This document shows positions 44,492-53,241 of a stretch of DNA of 64,000 bases, one piece after another. The number at the start of each line of letters is the position of its first letter. Position 1 is the stretch's first letter. The stretch is from positions 310,001 to 374,000 of the forward strand of contig JARLHI010000060.1 of assembly GCA_031292355.1 (NCBI GenBank), in the 5' to 3' direction. Under the pieces are notes generated by a model. That model was given only the letters and a program-made list of their open reading frames with translations. It ran no database searches and had not been told where the DNA came from. This DNA comes from Candidatus Obscuribacterales bacterium (GTDB lineage Bacteria; Cyanobacteriota; Vampirovibrionia; Obscuribacterales; Obscuribacteraceae). The position numbers and the translations under genes are program-made.

Positions 44492-44725
44492 TTATTTGAC
44501 GATACCAAAACCGAGGACCATGCAAACTGCCATGAATAGCAATACTACTATCCAGGTAAGACGGTCGAGCCCGCCTTCGGCACCGCGTTTGGCGCTAAAC
44601 ATCGTTGCACCAGCACCGATACCGCCCATGCCTTCACCTTTGGGAGCATGAAGCAAAATGAGTACGACCATAAACAGTCCAAGAACTGCTTCAGCAACGA
44701 GAAGAATAATGTAGGGAACGCTCAC
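44492..44725 (-). CDS. secG: Protein translocase subunit SecG
   Basis: The 77-residue protein has two hydrophobic helices (about residues 3-25 and 55-74) separated by a loop containing LLHAPKGEGMGG and GAGATMFSAKRGAEG, which corresponds to the SecG family loop. SecG assists the SecYE channel. The start is GTG with AAGGA six bases ahead. It is the first gene of the secG-menG-lpxB-msbA-GH13 run, with a 128-base upstream gap holding the likely promoter. Confidence 0.93.
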   Translation of the reverse strand: MSVPYIILLVAEAVLGLFMVVLILLHAPKGEGMGGIGAGATMFSAKRGAEGGLDRLTWIVVLLFMAVCMVLGFGIVK

Positions 44726-44853
44726 GTCTGTATCCTTGCAATGTAATGCGCAAACAGCCCATTATAGCCTATCTGTCAGGGGCAAAGACAGCTGATGTAA
44801 CGCCCCGCTTTCAAGCCAGTTGGCTCGAGACGTCGTCACTATCTAAATTATAG

Positions 44854-46269
44854 CTAATCATCCGACTGGCTGAATTCAAGTTTAGCCTTGGATGATGTGC
44901 CGGGCAAATGAATGCCTTGCATCTCTAGCAGTCGATCATAAATCGATCCTGGGGCGATTCTTTCTCCAATCATAAAGGCGGTGATTGAGCAGATCATCAA
45001 AGGCAAAAGCATATTGAAATCGGTGGTGATCTCAAAAACAATGATAGTAGCGGTTATTGGTACGCGAGCAACGCCAGTAAAAAAGGCGCCCATACCGGCA
45101 AGGGCCAGAGTGACGGCGCAGCCCATGCTTTGTGGAAAAAGCAATTGCTCAAGCATCCCAACTAAATAGCCAGTTGCCGCTCCAATTGTCAAACTTGGAG
45201 CAAACAGCCCTCCGGGCACTCCGGAGCCATAGGCGACTATGCTCAAGATAAAATTTGCCAACAAGATGACCAGCGGTAATTTCCAGGAGTGTTGTTCAAA
45301 CAGTATTTTGGCTACACCAGTGAAATTTTTGAATGATTCCGGTAGGAGAGCAATGACTATGCCGCAAAAGCAGCCAGCGAGTGCAATTCGAAAGGCAATG
45401 TTTTTGCCAAAAAACTTTTTATTGAGCTCGCACGATTTGATGATGCCATTATTGAAATAGGAACCAAGAGCACCACATACGATACCGACGATGATACAAA
45501 ACGGCACATCAGTTGTGGTAAATTGTGCGTGTGGAAAAGGTGAGTTAGCAGGAATATCGAGGCTATGATTGCCGATCCAGCGGGCGACAACAGCGGCAAA
45601 GAAGCAAGCAAAAAAGGCGGTGCTTACAGTGGCACGAGAAAAGTCGCGCAAAAGTTCTTCAATGACGAACATAACACCAGCAAGCGGAGCATTAAAAGCC
45701 GCTGCAAGACCTGCACCAGCTCCAGCGGCTATCAGTTGTCTCGAGCGCCGTGGCGATTCGCCCGCAAATTTTGCCAGTATCGCTCCACAGGCGGCACCGA
45801 TGTGCACTGTTGGGCCTTCTTTTCCTAGTGGGAAACCAATACCGAGTGATATACAACTGCCTACTAATTTACTCAAAGCAACGCGGAAATTAAGAGGAAT
45901 TGGCACTGCATTTAGTACTGCTTTGACTTGTGGTATGCCACTGCCCGTAATTTCTGGCGCCATAAATTGCACAATCAAACCAACGATGAGACTGCCGCCA
46001 GTGATCAGCGTTATAACTGCCAGCCATCCAGGTAAATAAATCGCCAGCGAAGTGTGCAACGCGTCAATCGTTCGTTCGCCATGCGTAAACATGATAGAGG
46101 CACAGGCGGCCGCAGTACCAATCACAGAAGCTTCAGCAAGAGCCCACAACGCCTGATCCGGAGCGGCCTTGATCAGAAAATCGCGGAGCTTTACAAGGAC
46201 TCGCGAATATTTTTGGGGATTTGCCGGCGGCGATAAATCCGAAATTTCCAATTGTTGATTTTGCTTCAT
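44854..46269 (-). CDS. ClC-family chloride channel/H+-Cl- antiporter
   Basis: The 471-residue protein has about 11 hydrophobic helices and the ClC selectivity motifs: GSGIPQVKA near residue 113, GKEGPTVHIG near residue 150 (gating Glu present), and GVPGGLFAPSLTIGAATG near residue 345. The internal VIEELLRDF keeps the proton-path Glu found in bacterial exchangers, so an H+/Cl- antiporter is more likely than a channel. It probably balances charge during acid stress. It lies 60 bases downstream of ruvX, possibly co-transcribed. Confidence 0.93.
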   Translation of the reverse strand: MKQNQQLEISDLSPPANPQKYSRVLVKLRDFLIKAAPDQALWALAEASVIGTAAACASIMFTHGERTIDALHTSLAIYLPGWLAVITLITGGSLIVGLIVQFMAPEITGSGIPQVKAVLNAVPIPLNFRVALSKLVGSCISLGIGFPLGKEGPTVHIGAACGAILAKFAGESPRRSRQLIAAGAGAGLAAAFNAPLAGVMFVIEELLRDFSRATVSTAFFACFFAAVVARWIGNHSLDIPANSPFPHAQFTTTDVPFCIIVGIVCGALGSYFNNGIIKSCELNKKFFGKNIAFRIALAGCFCGIVIALLPESFKNFTGVAKILFEQHSWKLPLVILLANFILSIVAYGSGVPGGLFAPSLTIGAATGYLVGMLEQLLFPQSMGCAVTLALAGMGAFFTGVARVPITATIIVFEITTDFNMLLPLMICSITAFMIGERIAPGSIYDRLLEMQGIHLPGTSSKAKLEFSQSDD

Positions 46270-46329
46270 CGGAATATTTCTGAAAATATCTGGTAGTGGA
46301 AGTTCGGGCGGAATCTTAGCGCTGGCTGG

Positions 46330-46767
46330 TCAAGCTGAAGGCAAATCTTCCCCGCGGTCAAGAAAGCGTTGCAAAATGATGGCAGCGGCCTGTCTGTCGA
46401 CGAGCTCTCTATTTTTGCCGGTTTTGACGCCTTGCAAGGTCAATGTGCGAATGGCTGAGATAGTCGAGAGTCTCTCGTCTTCGTAAATAACAGGTAATTC
46501 GGTTGCTCTTGCCAGTTTGCGTCCAAAGGATTTGACTTTTTCTGCTTGGGGACCGCTTGTGCCATCCATGTTTAATGGCAAGCCAAGAACAAGAAGAACC
46601 GCTCCGTGGCGGGCCGCAATTTCCTGCACCAGGCGCACGTCTTTGTCTGTGTTGATGCGCGTGATGGTTTCTAAACCAGCGGCTGTATATCCAAGTGGAT
46701 CGGAGATTGCGACACCAATCCGCTTATCACCTATGTCAAGACCAATGTATCTGGGTTTCTCGCTCAT
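46330..46767 (-). CDS. ruvX: YqgF/RuvX family nuclease (pre-16S rRNA nuclease/Holliday-junction resolvase-like)
   Basis: The 145-residue protein has the RNase-H-like YqgF signature: YIGLDIGDKRIGVAISDPLG at the start (Asp at position 10), LVLGLPLNMDGTSGPQA near residue 57, IYEDERLSTISA near residue 98 and DRQAAAIILQRFLD near residue 124. YqgF processes the 5' end of 16S rRNA and has been proposed to resolve recombination junctions. It is divergent from sixA with 185 bases between them. Confidence 0.94.
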   Translation of the reverse strand: MSEKPRYIGLDIGDKRIGVAISDPLGYTAAGLETITRINTDKDVRLVQEIAARHGAVLLVLGLPLNMDGTSGPQAEKVKSFGRKLARATELPVIYEDERLSTISAIRTLTLQGVKTGKNRELVDRQAAAIILQRFLDRGEDLPSA

Positions 46768-46952
46768 TGCACCATAGTACTGAATCAGGTCGGGTTTTAC
46801 TTTGAAACTTTAGTTAGAAACTTACTTAAACAGTTTGAGCCAAATTTGATATTCTCGTTCCGTGGCAACAAGCCTTTGGTTGTGTCCGTTGGTCTTGTCA
46901 ATATTATTTTAAAACGTCTTAGTCACTAATCAAGTAATTTGGATAAAAGCCA

Positions 46953-47456
46953 GTGAAAATATATTTGGTTCGACATGGTATCGCTTCTGATCGCATCGGC
47001 GGCGCTGTTCTCAATGACGGTATGCGTCCTCTTACCGATGAGGGCCGCTCCGAAACAAAGGCGGTTGCAAAAGGTCTTAAGCGCCTTGGTGTAAAGCCAG
47101 ATGTAATGGTTGTGAGCCCGCTCGTAAGAACAAGGCAAACGGCTGAAATTTTGGCTGAAGTGTTTAAGCTTGAGCGTCCGCTAGATATCTGTAATGCCCT
47201 TGCCCCCGGTGGCACTCCCTCTACCATTTTCAAATTCATGCAGCAATTTGATAAAGCTCAGGAAATTATGCTGGTCGGTCACGAGCCAGATGTAGGCTTG
47301 ATTACCGCAGCTCTTCTAGGAGCAGGCGACCTCGAAATTCCTTTTCAAAAAGCAGGCGTATGTCGAGTCGATATTGCCGGCTTGCCACCAAATTCGTCGG
47401 GCGTGTTGAAGTGGTTTGTAACACCAAAAATCGCTTGTTTGCTGGAATCAAAGTAG
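46953..47456 (+). CDS. sixA: Phosphohistidine phosphatase SixA-like
   Basis: This 167-residue histidine-phosphatase-superfamily protein has LVRHGIASDR (catalytic His8), VVSPLVRTRQTAEIL near residue 50 and LVGHEPDVG near residue 109. The length and VGHEP pattern fit SixA, which dephosphorylates phosphohistidine in signalling or sugar-phosphotransferase proteins. The start is GTG without a strong ribosome-binding site. It is convergent with the DUF3465 lipoprotein gene, with 30 bases between stops. Confidence 0.9.
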   Translation: MKIYLVRHGIASDRIGGAVLNDGMRPLTDEGRSETKAVAKGLKRLGVKPDVMVVSPLVRTRQTAEILAEVFKLERPLDICNALAPGGTPSTIFKFMQQFDKAQEIMLVGHEPDVGLITAALLGAGDLEIPFQKAGVCRVDIAGLPPNSSGVLKWFVTPKIACLLESK

Positions 47457-47486
47457 ATTTCGGCATTTATCGACGTTTATTGACGT

Positions 47487-48002
47487 TTATTGATATCTCG
47501 CGCCATTAAAATCGATATATCCGCCCTGGTGTCTTGGACTGTTTGAGTGATGAGTCCAGTGGATTAAGCCACCCTTTGCGTTGTAAATGAAAGAGCCGTG
47601 GATAACGAGCTGGTCGCCTTCTTGAATGGGCACTTGCGGCGCTACATCGGTATTGTGAGCAACCAGTATGGTCGTTCCATTGGTCAGTTCCAACAGAAAT
47701 TTTTGATGTCTGGGAGCCACCACATCGTCGCGTAACAGCTTTTTGACAACGGCTCGCCCTGTCACTTCAGCGTTAACTAGATTGGAAGTTTGAGCTTGAA
47801 TAATCTCGTGATCGTCAGTTACTTCGACAGCTCCAGGCGGAATGGGGCTTGGCGACAGGTTTCTCGAATTACTTGACTCTTCATCTTCGTATTGACTGCG
47901 TTCGTGGCGTCTCGAATGACCACCCGATCTATCGCTATCGCAGCCACTTAGGGCAAATGTTGTGAGCACTATGGCCAGCAGGCAGGAGCTTATTTTATTC
48001 AA
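47487..48002 (-). CDS. DUF3465-domain lipoprotein
   Basis: The 171-residue product has a lipoprotein signal with lipobox LSGC (Cys21), followed by a polar, probably disordered segment to about residue 65. The rest matches DUF3465: GRAVVKKLLRDDVVAPRHQKF, ILVAHNTDVAPQVP, EGDQLVIHGSF and KGGLIHWTHHS, a small OB-like domain of unknown function. It would sit on the periplasmic face of a membrane. The start is TTG with no better choice in frame. It is divergent from the deoxyribosyltransferase-like fusion gene. Confidence 0.85.
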   Translation of the reverse strand: MNKISSCLLAIVLTTFALSGCDSDRSGGHSRRHERSQYEDEESSNSRNLSPSPIPPGAVEVTDDHEIIQAQTSNLVNAEVTGRAVVKKLLRDDVVAPRHQKFLLELTNGTTILVAHNTDVAPQVPIQEGDQLVIHGSFIYNAKGGLIHWTHHSNSPRHQGGYIDFNGARYQ

Positions 48003-48174
48003 AATCGTTCTAATCTCAAGAAGGAAAACCCGTTGCCCGCTCGATTGGCGAGCCCTAAATGTCAGAAAATGAATGATTCGTGGTATATAGTGTCAAGGTC
48101 TATTATGACTTTAACAATCACTTTAAGGTCCAACTGGTCAGATTTCACAAGACAAGGAGTTCGATAATTCTACG

Positions 48175-49263
48175 ATGTTGTCATCGGTTTATCTAACTGG
48201 AGAGACTATAGAAGCTCAAGAATTGTCAGTACAGACAATGGCTCCTGACTGGCGGGCTTTTGCCACGAACAAATTGCAGCGCTATGGACTGCGTGTGGTG
48301 AACCCTCTGGAGCTGACCTGGTCAAATGTGGATTCGCTTGAAGCAATCGATTTAAGTGAAGGTTCCGATTCCAGAGTCAGGCGCGCTCTCGATTTAATTG
48401 ACCAGAGTGATGCATTGCTTGCTAATTTGAATCGTTCCAGCTACAGCACGGCGATGGAGCTATTTTATGCTCATCGACGAGGCAAGATGGTCACTGTCGT
48501 TGGTCACCCGCCTTTTAATCCATGGGTCGTATCTCACAGTCAGGCTCGTTTTGGCGATATTGATGAGGCTATCGAATATATAATTGGCGAAAAGCCGCAG
48601 GGACTGCCTTTGAACTGGGCTCTTCAGTATGAAGCGCTACTTGCCGAGCGCTACGAACAGTTTCCACCAGCTGGCGAACCCGACTATCGTTTCTTGGGCG
48701 GCAATTTACCAGTCTTAGTCGTAGCACCACATGCGACCGCTTTCTGGCATGAAGGTGAGTTCCAAGAACCCGATGCTTTCACGGGAAGCATGGCCGCTTT
48801 GCTTAATCGTATGAGTAATTGTCACTCTTTAATCAGCAATTACTGTTGCGTGGCCGATCCCTGCTGGTATCTCGAAACACCGATGCGCAGAGCTTTCGCC
48901 GATATCGTTAAAGGGGGGCGAATTGGGCTTGTGCTCTTTTTACTGGGATCGTCCTGGCATGAAGTACCAGGTTTGCAATTGACTTGCTATGGTCCATCGC
49001 CTCATCAAAACGCAGATTATGCTAATCGTTTGAAAAATAAATTGTCGGTGCTCGAGCATGTTTCAACTGACACCTCCGACTTTCAAGTAAAGCCTCTGGT
49101 GCGCTTCTCGGCTGAAGAACTGGGTGTGCCGACGATGGTTCTGAAGATGCATAAACGATATCGCATGCCCCGATTACAGCTAGAAACTTTCGGTCAAATT
49201 GTTCATTTCCTGAGAGAATATTTGGAAGAAACAGGAATTGAACTTGAACGCAGTTTGAGCTGA
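48175..49263 (+). CDS. Nucleoside 2-deoxyribosyltransferase-like/N-formylglutamate-amidohydrolase-like fusion
   Basis: The 362-residue protein has two parts. Residues about 1-140 resemble the Rossmann-like nucleoside 2-deoxyribosyltransferase family: VYLTGETIE at the start, LRVVNPLELTW, then LDLIDQSDALLANLNRSSYS and TAMELFYAHRRGKMVTVVG. Residues about 175-355 have the look of N-formylglutamate amidohydrolase proteins: LPVLVVAPHATAFWHEGEFQ, DAFTGSMAALLNRM and RRAFADIVKGGRIGLVLFLLG. I do not know this combination. It could process a modified nucleoside or peptide-linked compound. AAGGAG lies 15 bases ahead of the ATG, longer than ideal. Confidence 0.7.
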   Translation: MLSSVYLTGETIEAQELSVQTMAPDWRAFATNKLQRYGLRVVNPLELTWSNVDSLEAIDLSEGSDSRVRRALDLIDQSDALLANLNRSSYSTAMELFYAHRRGKMVTVVGHPPFNPWVVSHSQARFGDIDEAIEYIIGEKPQGLPLNWALQYEALLAERYEQFPPAGEPDYRFLGGNLPVLVVAPHATAFWHEGEFQEPDAFTGSMAALLNRMSNCHSLISNYCCVADPCWYLETPMRRAFADIVKGGRIGLVLFLLGSSWHEVPGLQLTCYGPSPHQNADYANRLKNKLSVLEHVSTDTSDFQVKPLVRFSAEELGVPTMVLKMHKRYRMPRLQLETFGQIVHFLREYLEETGIELERSLS

Positions 49264-49298
49264 CCAAATCTTTAATCGAGTTGTCGAGGAAAAATAAA

Positions 49299-51158
49299 GT
49301 GGCTAAGGAAACGATGGTTGACGTCTTTTGGCAACGCGTCGAAAATAATTCTGCGCGCCCGGCAATAATGCACAAAGTAGATGGCGTATATCAACCAGTT
49401 ATATGGCGTGAGCATGGACGAATTGTAGAACTGGTTGCTTGCGGTTTGCTCAATTTCGGTTTAAAGAAAGACGACAAAGCTTCGATTATGTCGCAGAGCC
49501 GTCCGCAATGGACATGGGCGGACATTGCCATTTTGTCTTGTGGAGGAGTGACCGTCCCTGTTTATCCCACTTTGTCCCCTATTGAAGTGCAGTATCTCGT
49601 TGGTCACAGCGACTCCGTTGTCTTGTTTGCTGAAAACGAAATGCAAGCAAAAAAAATCCTTGATGCTCAAGAGCTGCCCAAATCGTTGCGTTTGATTGTG
49701 TTATTTGACGGTGATTTGCCTGCCAACACAGGCGATGTCCGATGTATAAAATGGGACGAATTGCTTAAAGACGGTGAAAAATATCTTGCCGAGCATCAGA
49801 CCGGATTGCAGGAGCGAATCGCTGACGTTAAGCCAAACAATCTCGCTTCTATTGTCTATACATCAGGCACGACCGGCGTACCCAAAGGTGTGATGCTTTT
49901 GCATTCGAATTTCTATTCGGTGTGCAAAATGATGACTGAATTAATTGGCTTTACGCAAGACGATCTTTCTCTTTCCTTTTTGCCACTATCGCATGTCTAT
50001 GAACGAGTCGGTGGACAGTTTCTGGCGATTTATCAGGGATTGGTGATGGCATATGCCGAGGGCATGGAGACTGTTCCAAAAAATATTATGGAAGTGCGTC
50101 CAACAATATTAAACGGCGTGCCACGCTTTTACGAAAAGGCATATCAACGCATTCAGCTGCAAATTCGCACTATGCCCAAACCACAGCAATACCTTGTGCG
50201 CTGGGCATTGTCGTTGGGGCAAAGAGCGAAAAAATTGAAAAAGGAAGAAGGTTTTGATGTGATGCAAAAATTCTACAAGGGAGAATTGCGCGTTGCCGAC
50301 AAATTGGTTTTCTCAAAAATTCGCGCACGCTTTGGCGGACGGCTGCGCATCATGGTATCAGGGGCGGCGCCAATGCCAGAAGATGTTCAGTCCTTTTTTG
50401 AAACGATTGGCTTTTCGATGGTCGAAGGCTATGGTCTAACCGAGACTTCTGCACCAATTTCCTGCAATACGCCAGAAGACAACGAACGTGGCACAGTCGG
50501 TAAACCAATACCTGGCGTACAGGTGAAAATAGCTCCTGACGGCGAAATCATGGCTAAAGGACCGAGCGTTTTTGCAGGCTATTATAAAAATCCCGAAGCG
50601 ACGAAAGAGGCGCTCAATGACGGATGGTTTCTCACAGGCGACATCGGCGAAATCGATGAAATTGGTCATTTACGCATCAAGGACCGCAAAAAGGACATCA
50701 TCATCACAGCCGGCGGCAAGCACGTGGCACCGCAATATATCGAAAATCTCTTCAAGGGCGAAGGATTGGTAAGCAATATTCTTGTGTACGGTGATCGCCG
50801 CAAATACATCACTGCTTTGATAACGCTGGCACCTGACGGCGCAACAGCGTTTGCTAAACGCAACGGCATTCAATTCAAGGACGTCTCTGAACTGGCGTCT
50901 AACGAGATTGTCAAAAAAGAAATCGATGCCCTCGTCAGTGCTAAAAACGACATTCTCGCCAATTTTGAGAGGATCAAAAAATACACCATTCTCGAACATG
51001 ACTTTAGTGCTGAAACGAACGAGCTGACGCCCACCTTCAAGGTTAAACGTAAAGTTGTAACTGAAAAATATAAGGGCATTCTGGATTCGATGTACGATGC
51101 AGAAGACCTACACGGTGAGTTGCCCAAAACAGTTTCACAGTCCTCGGCAGGTAATTAA
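49299..51158 (+). CDS. Long-chain-fatty-acid-CoA ligase (AMP-forming)
   Basis: The GTG at 49299 is preferred over TTG at 49281 because GAGGA sits eight bases ahead. The 619-residue protein has the ANL-superfamily motifs: SIVYTSGTTGVPKGVML near residue 185, VEGYGLTETSAPIS near residue 380, and WFLTGDIGEID with DRKKDIIITAGGKHVAP near residue 460. The long insertion after LSHVYERVGGQFLA fits the long-chain FAA1/FadD15 subgroup. It activates fatty acids to acyl-CoA via acyl-AMP. A second, different ligase lies at 61507. Confidence 0.93.
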   Translation: MAKETMVDVFWQRVENNSARPAIMHKVDGVYQPVIWREHGRIVELVACGLLNFGLKKDDKASIMSQSRPQWTWADIAILSCGGVTVPVYPTLSPIEVQYLVGHSDSVVLFAENEMQAKKILDAQELPKSLRLIVLFDGDLPANTGDVRCIKWDELLKDGEKYLAEHQTGLQERIADVKPNNLASIVYTSGTTGVPKGVMLLHSNFYSVCKMMTELIGFTQDDLSLSFLPLSHVYERVGGQFLAIYQGLVMAYAEGMETVPKNIMEVRPTILNGVPRFYEKAYQRIQLQIRTMPKPQQYLVRWALSLGQRAKKLKKEEGFDVMQKFYKGELRVADKLVFSKIRARFGGRLRIMVSGAAPMPEDVQSFFETIGFSMVEGYGLTETSAPISCNTPEDNERGTVGKPIPGVQVKIAPDGEIMAKGPSVFAGYYKNPEATKEALNDGWFLTGDIGEIDEIGHLRIKDRKKDIIITAGGKHVAPQYIENLFKGEGLVSNILVYGDRRKYITALITLAPDGATAFAKRNGIQFKDVSELASNEIVKKEIDALVSAKNDILANFERIKKYTILEHDFSAETNELTPTFKVKRKVVTEKYKGILDSMYDAEDLHGELPKTVSQSSAGN

Positions 51159-51319
51159 TGCCGCCCCTTGGCACTTGCAGAGTTAATTGACGAAAAATTG
51201 ATCTAAAAATAGCTTTACTTTCGCTTGGCAACTGCATACAATATTGGCGCGGGTTCTTTGGAATTCGAATTACTACAGCCGTTGCCATGTGGCTTCGGTA
51301 GAGAGGCGAGAAGAGAACG

Positions 51320-52420
51320 ATGCTTGATTCATTTGGTCGTGGCTTGCGCATGATATGGGCTAGCATCAAGATGGGTCTTAAGGATAAGCGCTTGCTTTTA
51401 CCTTCCATTTTGACTGTATTTACTAATTTCTTTTTCGGTATTTTGCTTTTTCTCTTTGGAGAAGACAAAGTCGGCGGGACCATCGGTGGCGCTGTCGCTG
51501 CTGGCGGCATGCCCGAAATCCCCGGCATTGGCAAGGTGCCAATTCCAGCTTTAGGCGGCGCTGCCCAGCATATAGGCATGGGACATTCGCCACAGCAATT
51601 GCTGCAGCACGCTCACGCTTCTAACATCATGAATATGGGGGCGGTTAACGGACCTCTCGATATGAGTGGTTTTCACGCGATGAGTTCGCAGGTCGGCGAC
51701 ACTCTCTTTTCGCAAAACTCATTGATAGTGATGTGCTTGCTGTCAGCCTGGTGGCTGACCAATCGTTTCCTTGAAGGCGTGACGACGGCTCTTACTTATA
51801 GTCATCTGACTGAAGGTCCTGGTTCGGGCAAGTTTTCAGTGGCCTGTAAAGCTGTTTTCGAAAGTCTGCCTGCCATTATCATTCTTGGCATAGTTACTTT
51901 TATTGCCCGCAATCTGGCTAAATGGATGCGCAACAAACGCAGCACTGGCGTCTTTGGAATGGGGGTCAATTTCCTGTCTGGCATTGTCGAAGTTTTCTGG
52001 ACCATGGCCGGACATTTGATTCTGCCATCCATCGTTATTGAAGGCTCTTCCTTTGTAGGCGCTATGAAGCGAGCTGACCGCATTGCCTCTGGCAATTTGC
52101 TCACAATTGGTGTGGGTGAAGTCGGTGTCGACGGTATTTGTCGACTGGTTTCCTGGCTTGTTTATATTGCAGGCGCAGCTGCTGCCGGTGGAATCGCTTA
52201 TCTGGGAGTAATTCAGCATATCGTTATACCTGCTCCAGCTATTGCAGTAGGTGCAGCACTCTGGGGAATGCTCGCAATTGTTGTCACTTCTTTTTCCATC
52301 TATATAAGGGCTGCTTTCTATACCTGCCTTTATGTCTGGGCGATTGAAGCTGAGTCTGTAGCTCATACAGAGCGGGTACACGTACGCGCTCCTGCTCCTT
52401 TAGCTCACGCACTAGCCTAA
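51320..52420 (+). CDS. DUF6159-like multi-pass membrane protein
   Basis: The 366-residue protein begins SFGRGLRMIWASIKMGLKDKRLLLPS, the start I associate with DUF6159 membrane proteins. About six hydrophobic helices follow, interrupted after residue 45 by a ~90-residue Gly/Pro/His-rich loop (residues about 48-135) and by a polar loop with RNKRST near residue 210. No catalytic motif is visible. It stands between the acyl-CoA ligase and msrA genes, on the same strand but with large gaps. Function unknown. Confidence 0.75.
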   Translation: MLDSFGRGLRMIWASIKMGLKDKRLLLPSILTVFTNFFFGILLFLFGEDKVGGTIGGAVAAGGMPEIPGIGKVPIPALGGAAQHIGMGHSPQQLLQHAHASNIMNMGAVNGPLDMSGFHAMSSQVGDTLFSQNSLIVMCLLSAWWLTNRFLEGVTTALTYSHLTEGPGSGKFSVACKAVFESLPAIIILGIVTFIARNLAKWMRNKRSTGVFGMGVNFLSGIVEVFWTMAGHLILPSIVIEGSSFVGAMKRADRIASGNLLTIGVGEVGVDGICRLVSWLVYIAGAAAAGGIAYLGVIQHIVIPAPAIAVGAALWGMLAIVVTSFSIYIRAAFYTCLYVWAIEAESVAHTERVHVRAPAPLAHALA

Positions 52421-52527
52421 TTCGGTAGTAGTTACACTTCTGGCTCAGTCTGTCATTTTGAATGGCGGTAGAACGTCATTCGATCTAGAATGGCACCACA
52501 GAAGGATATTACGATTGGGTGATTTGC

Positions 52528-52998
52528 ATGGAAAAAGCGTTGTTTGGTGCGGGCTGTTTTTGGGGTGTGGAAGCTGATTTTCGCAACGTCCCAGGAGTCG
52601 CCAATGCGACCGTCGGATACTCTGGCGGGCACACCAAGAGCCCAACTTACAGAGACGTTTGCTCGGGTACAACAGGTCATGCCGAAGTCTGTCTGGTTGA
52701 ATTTGATCCAGCTCAGGTTTCGTTCGAGCAGTTGGTGGAGCTATTTTTCACTATTCACGACCCCACTACTTTGAACCGTCAGGGACCAGATATCGGATCG
52801 CAATATCGTTCGGCGATTTTTTATTACAGCCCTGAACAAAAGGAAGAGGCTGAAGCCGTCAAAGTTAAGCTCGATCAACAGAAGAAATTCAGTCGACCTA
52901 TAGTGACTGAAATCACGGCTGCATCAGAGTTTTATCCTGCTGAAGAGTATCATCAGCAGTACTTCAAGAAGACGGGGAATGCTCACTGTCGGGCATGA
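52528..52998 (+). CDS. msrA: Peptide methionine sulfoxide reductase MsrA
   Basis: From ATG 52528 the product is 156 residues; a GTG at 52519 with AAGGA ahead is an equally possible start. The active-site GCFWG (Cys10) lies in AGCFWGVEADFRNVPGV. Also present are GYSGGHTKSPTYRDVCSGTTGHAE and the GPDIGSQYRSAIFY motif. MsrA reduces methionine-S-sulfoxide in oxidised proteins. It ends CRA with a C-terminal Cys that may be the resolving residue. The stop codon lies inside an 18-base perfect palindrome. Confidence 0.93.
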   Translation: MEKALFGAGCFWGVEADFRNVPGVANATVGYSGGHTKSPTYRDVCSGTTGHAEVCLVEFDPAQVSFEQLVELFFTIHDPTTLNRQGPDIGSQYRSAIFYYSPEQKEEAEAVKVKLDQQKKFSRPIVTEITAASEFYPAEEYHQQYFKKTGNAHCRA

Positions 52999-53011
52999 GG
53001 TCGACCTCATG
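52994..53011. repeat. Perfect 18-bp palindrome over the msrA stop
   Basis: CATGAGGTCGACCTCATG reads the same on both strands and covers the msrA stop codon at 52996-52998. It has no loop or T tail, so it looks more like a protein-binding site or chance than a terminator. Confidence 0.6.
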
Positions 53012-53059
53012 ACTTCGTAATTTCCACTTGACTAAGCAACCTTTACAAATAATAATTAG

Positions 53060-53090
53060 GCAAATCAGCTTTTAGTGGTGCTGATTTAGC
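53060..53090. other. Hairpin in the msrA-TadG-like gap
   Basis: AATCAGC and GCTGATT arms form a 7-base stem with a 9-10 base loop in the 243-base gap between msrA and the next gene. No T run follows. It may be a weak terminator. I see no other structure or gene in this gap. Confidence 0.35.
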
Positions 53091-53241
53091 TAACTGGCAG
53101 GGCAATCGGTTAAAGCCTTCCAGATTTGAAGTCGTTTATAGGTTCTCATGTCCAGTTCATCTCACTTTCAAATGTTTAAATTTGACCAGGCTAGCCGCCA
53201 TTTACTAATCAGAAGATCTAATGCAACGAAGGAGCTCGGTA

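Noticed and set aside
51187..51215. TTGACG-N17-TAGCTT promoter ahead of the DUF6159-like gene
   Set aside because: The -10 match is poor and the sequence is AT-rich enough for such a hit by chance.
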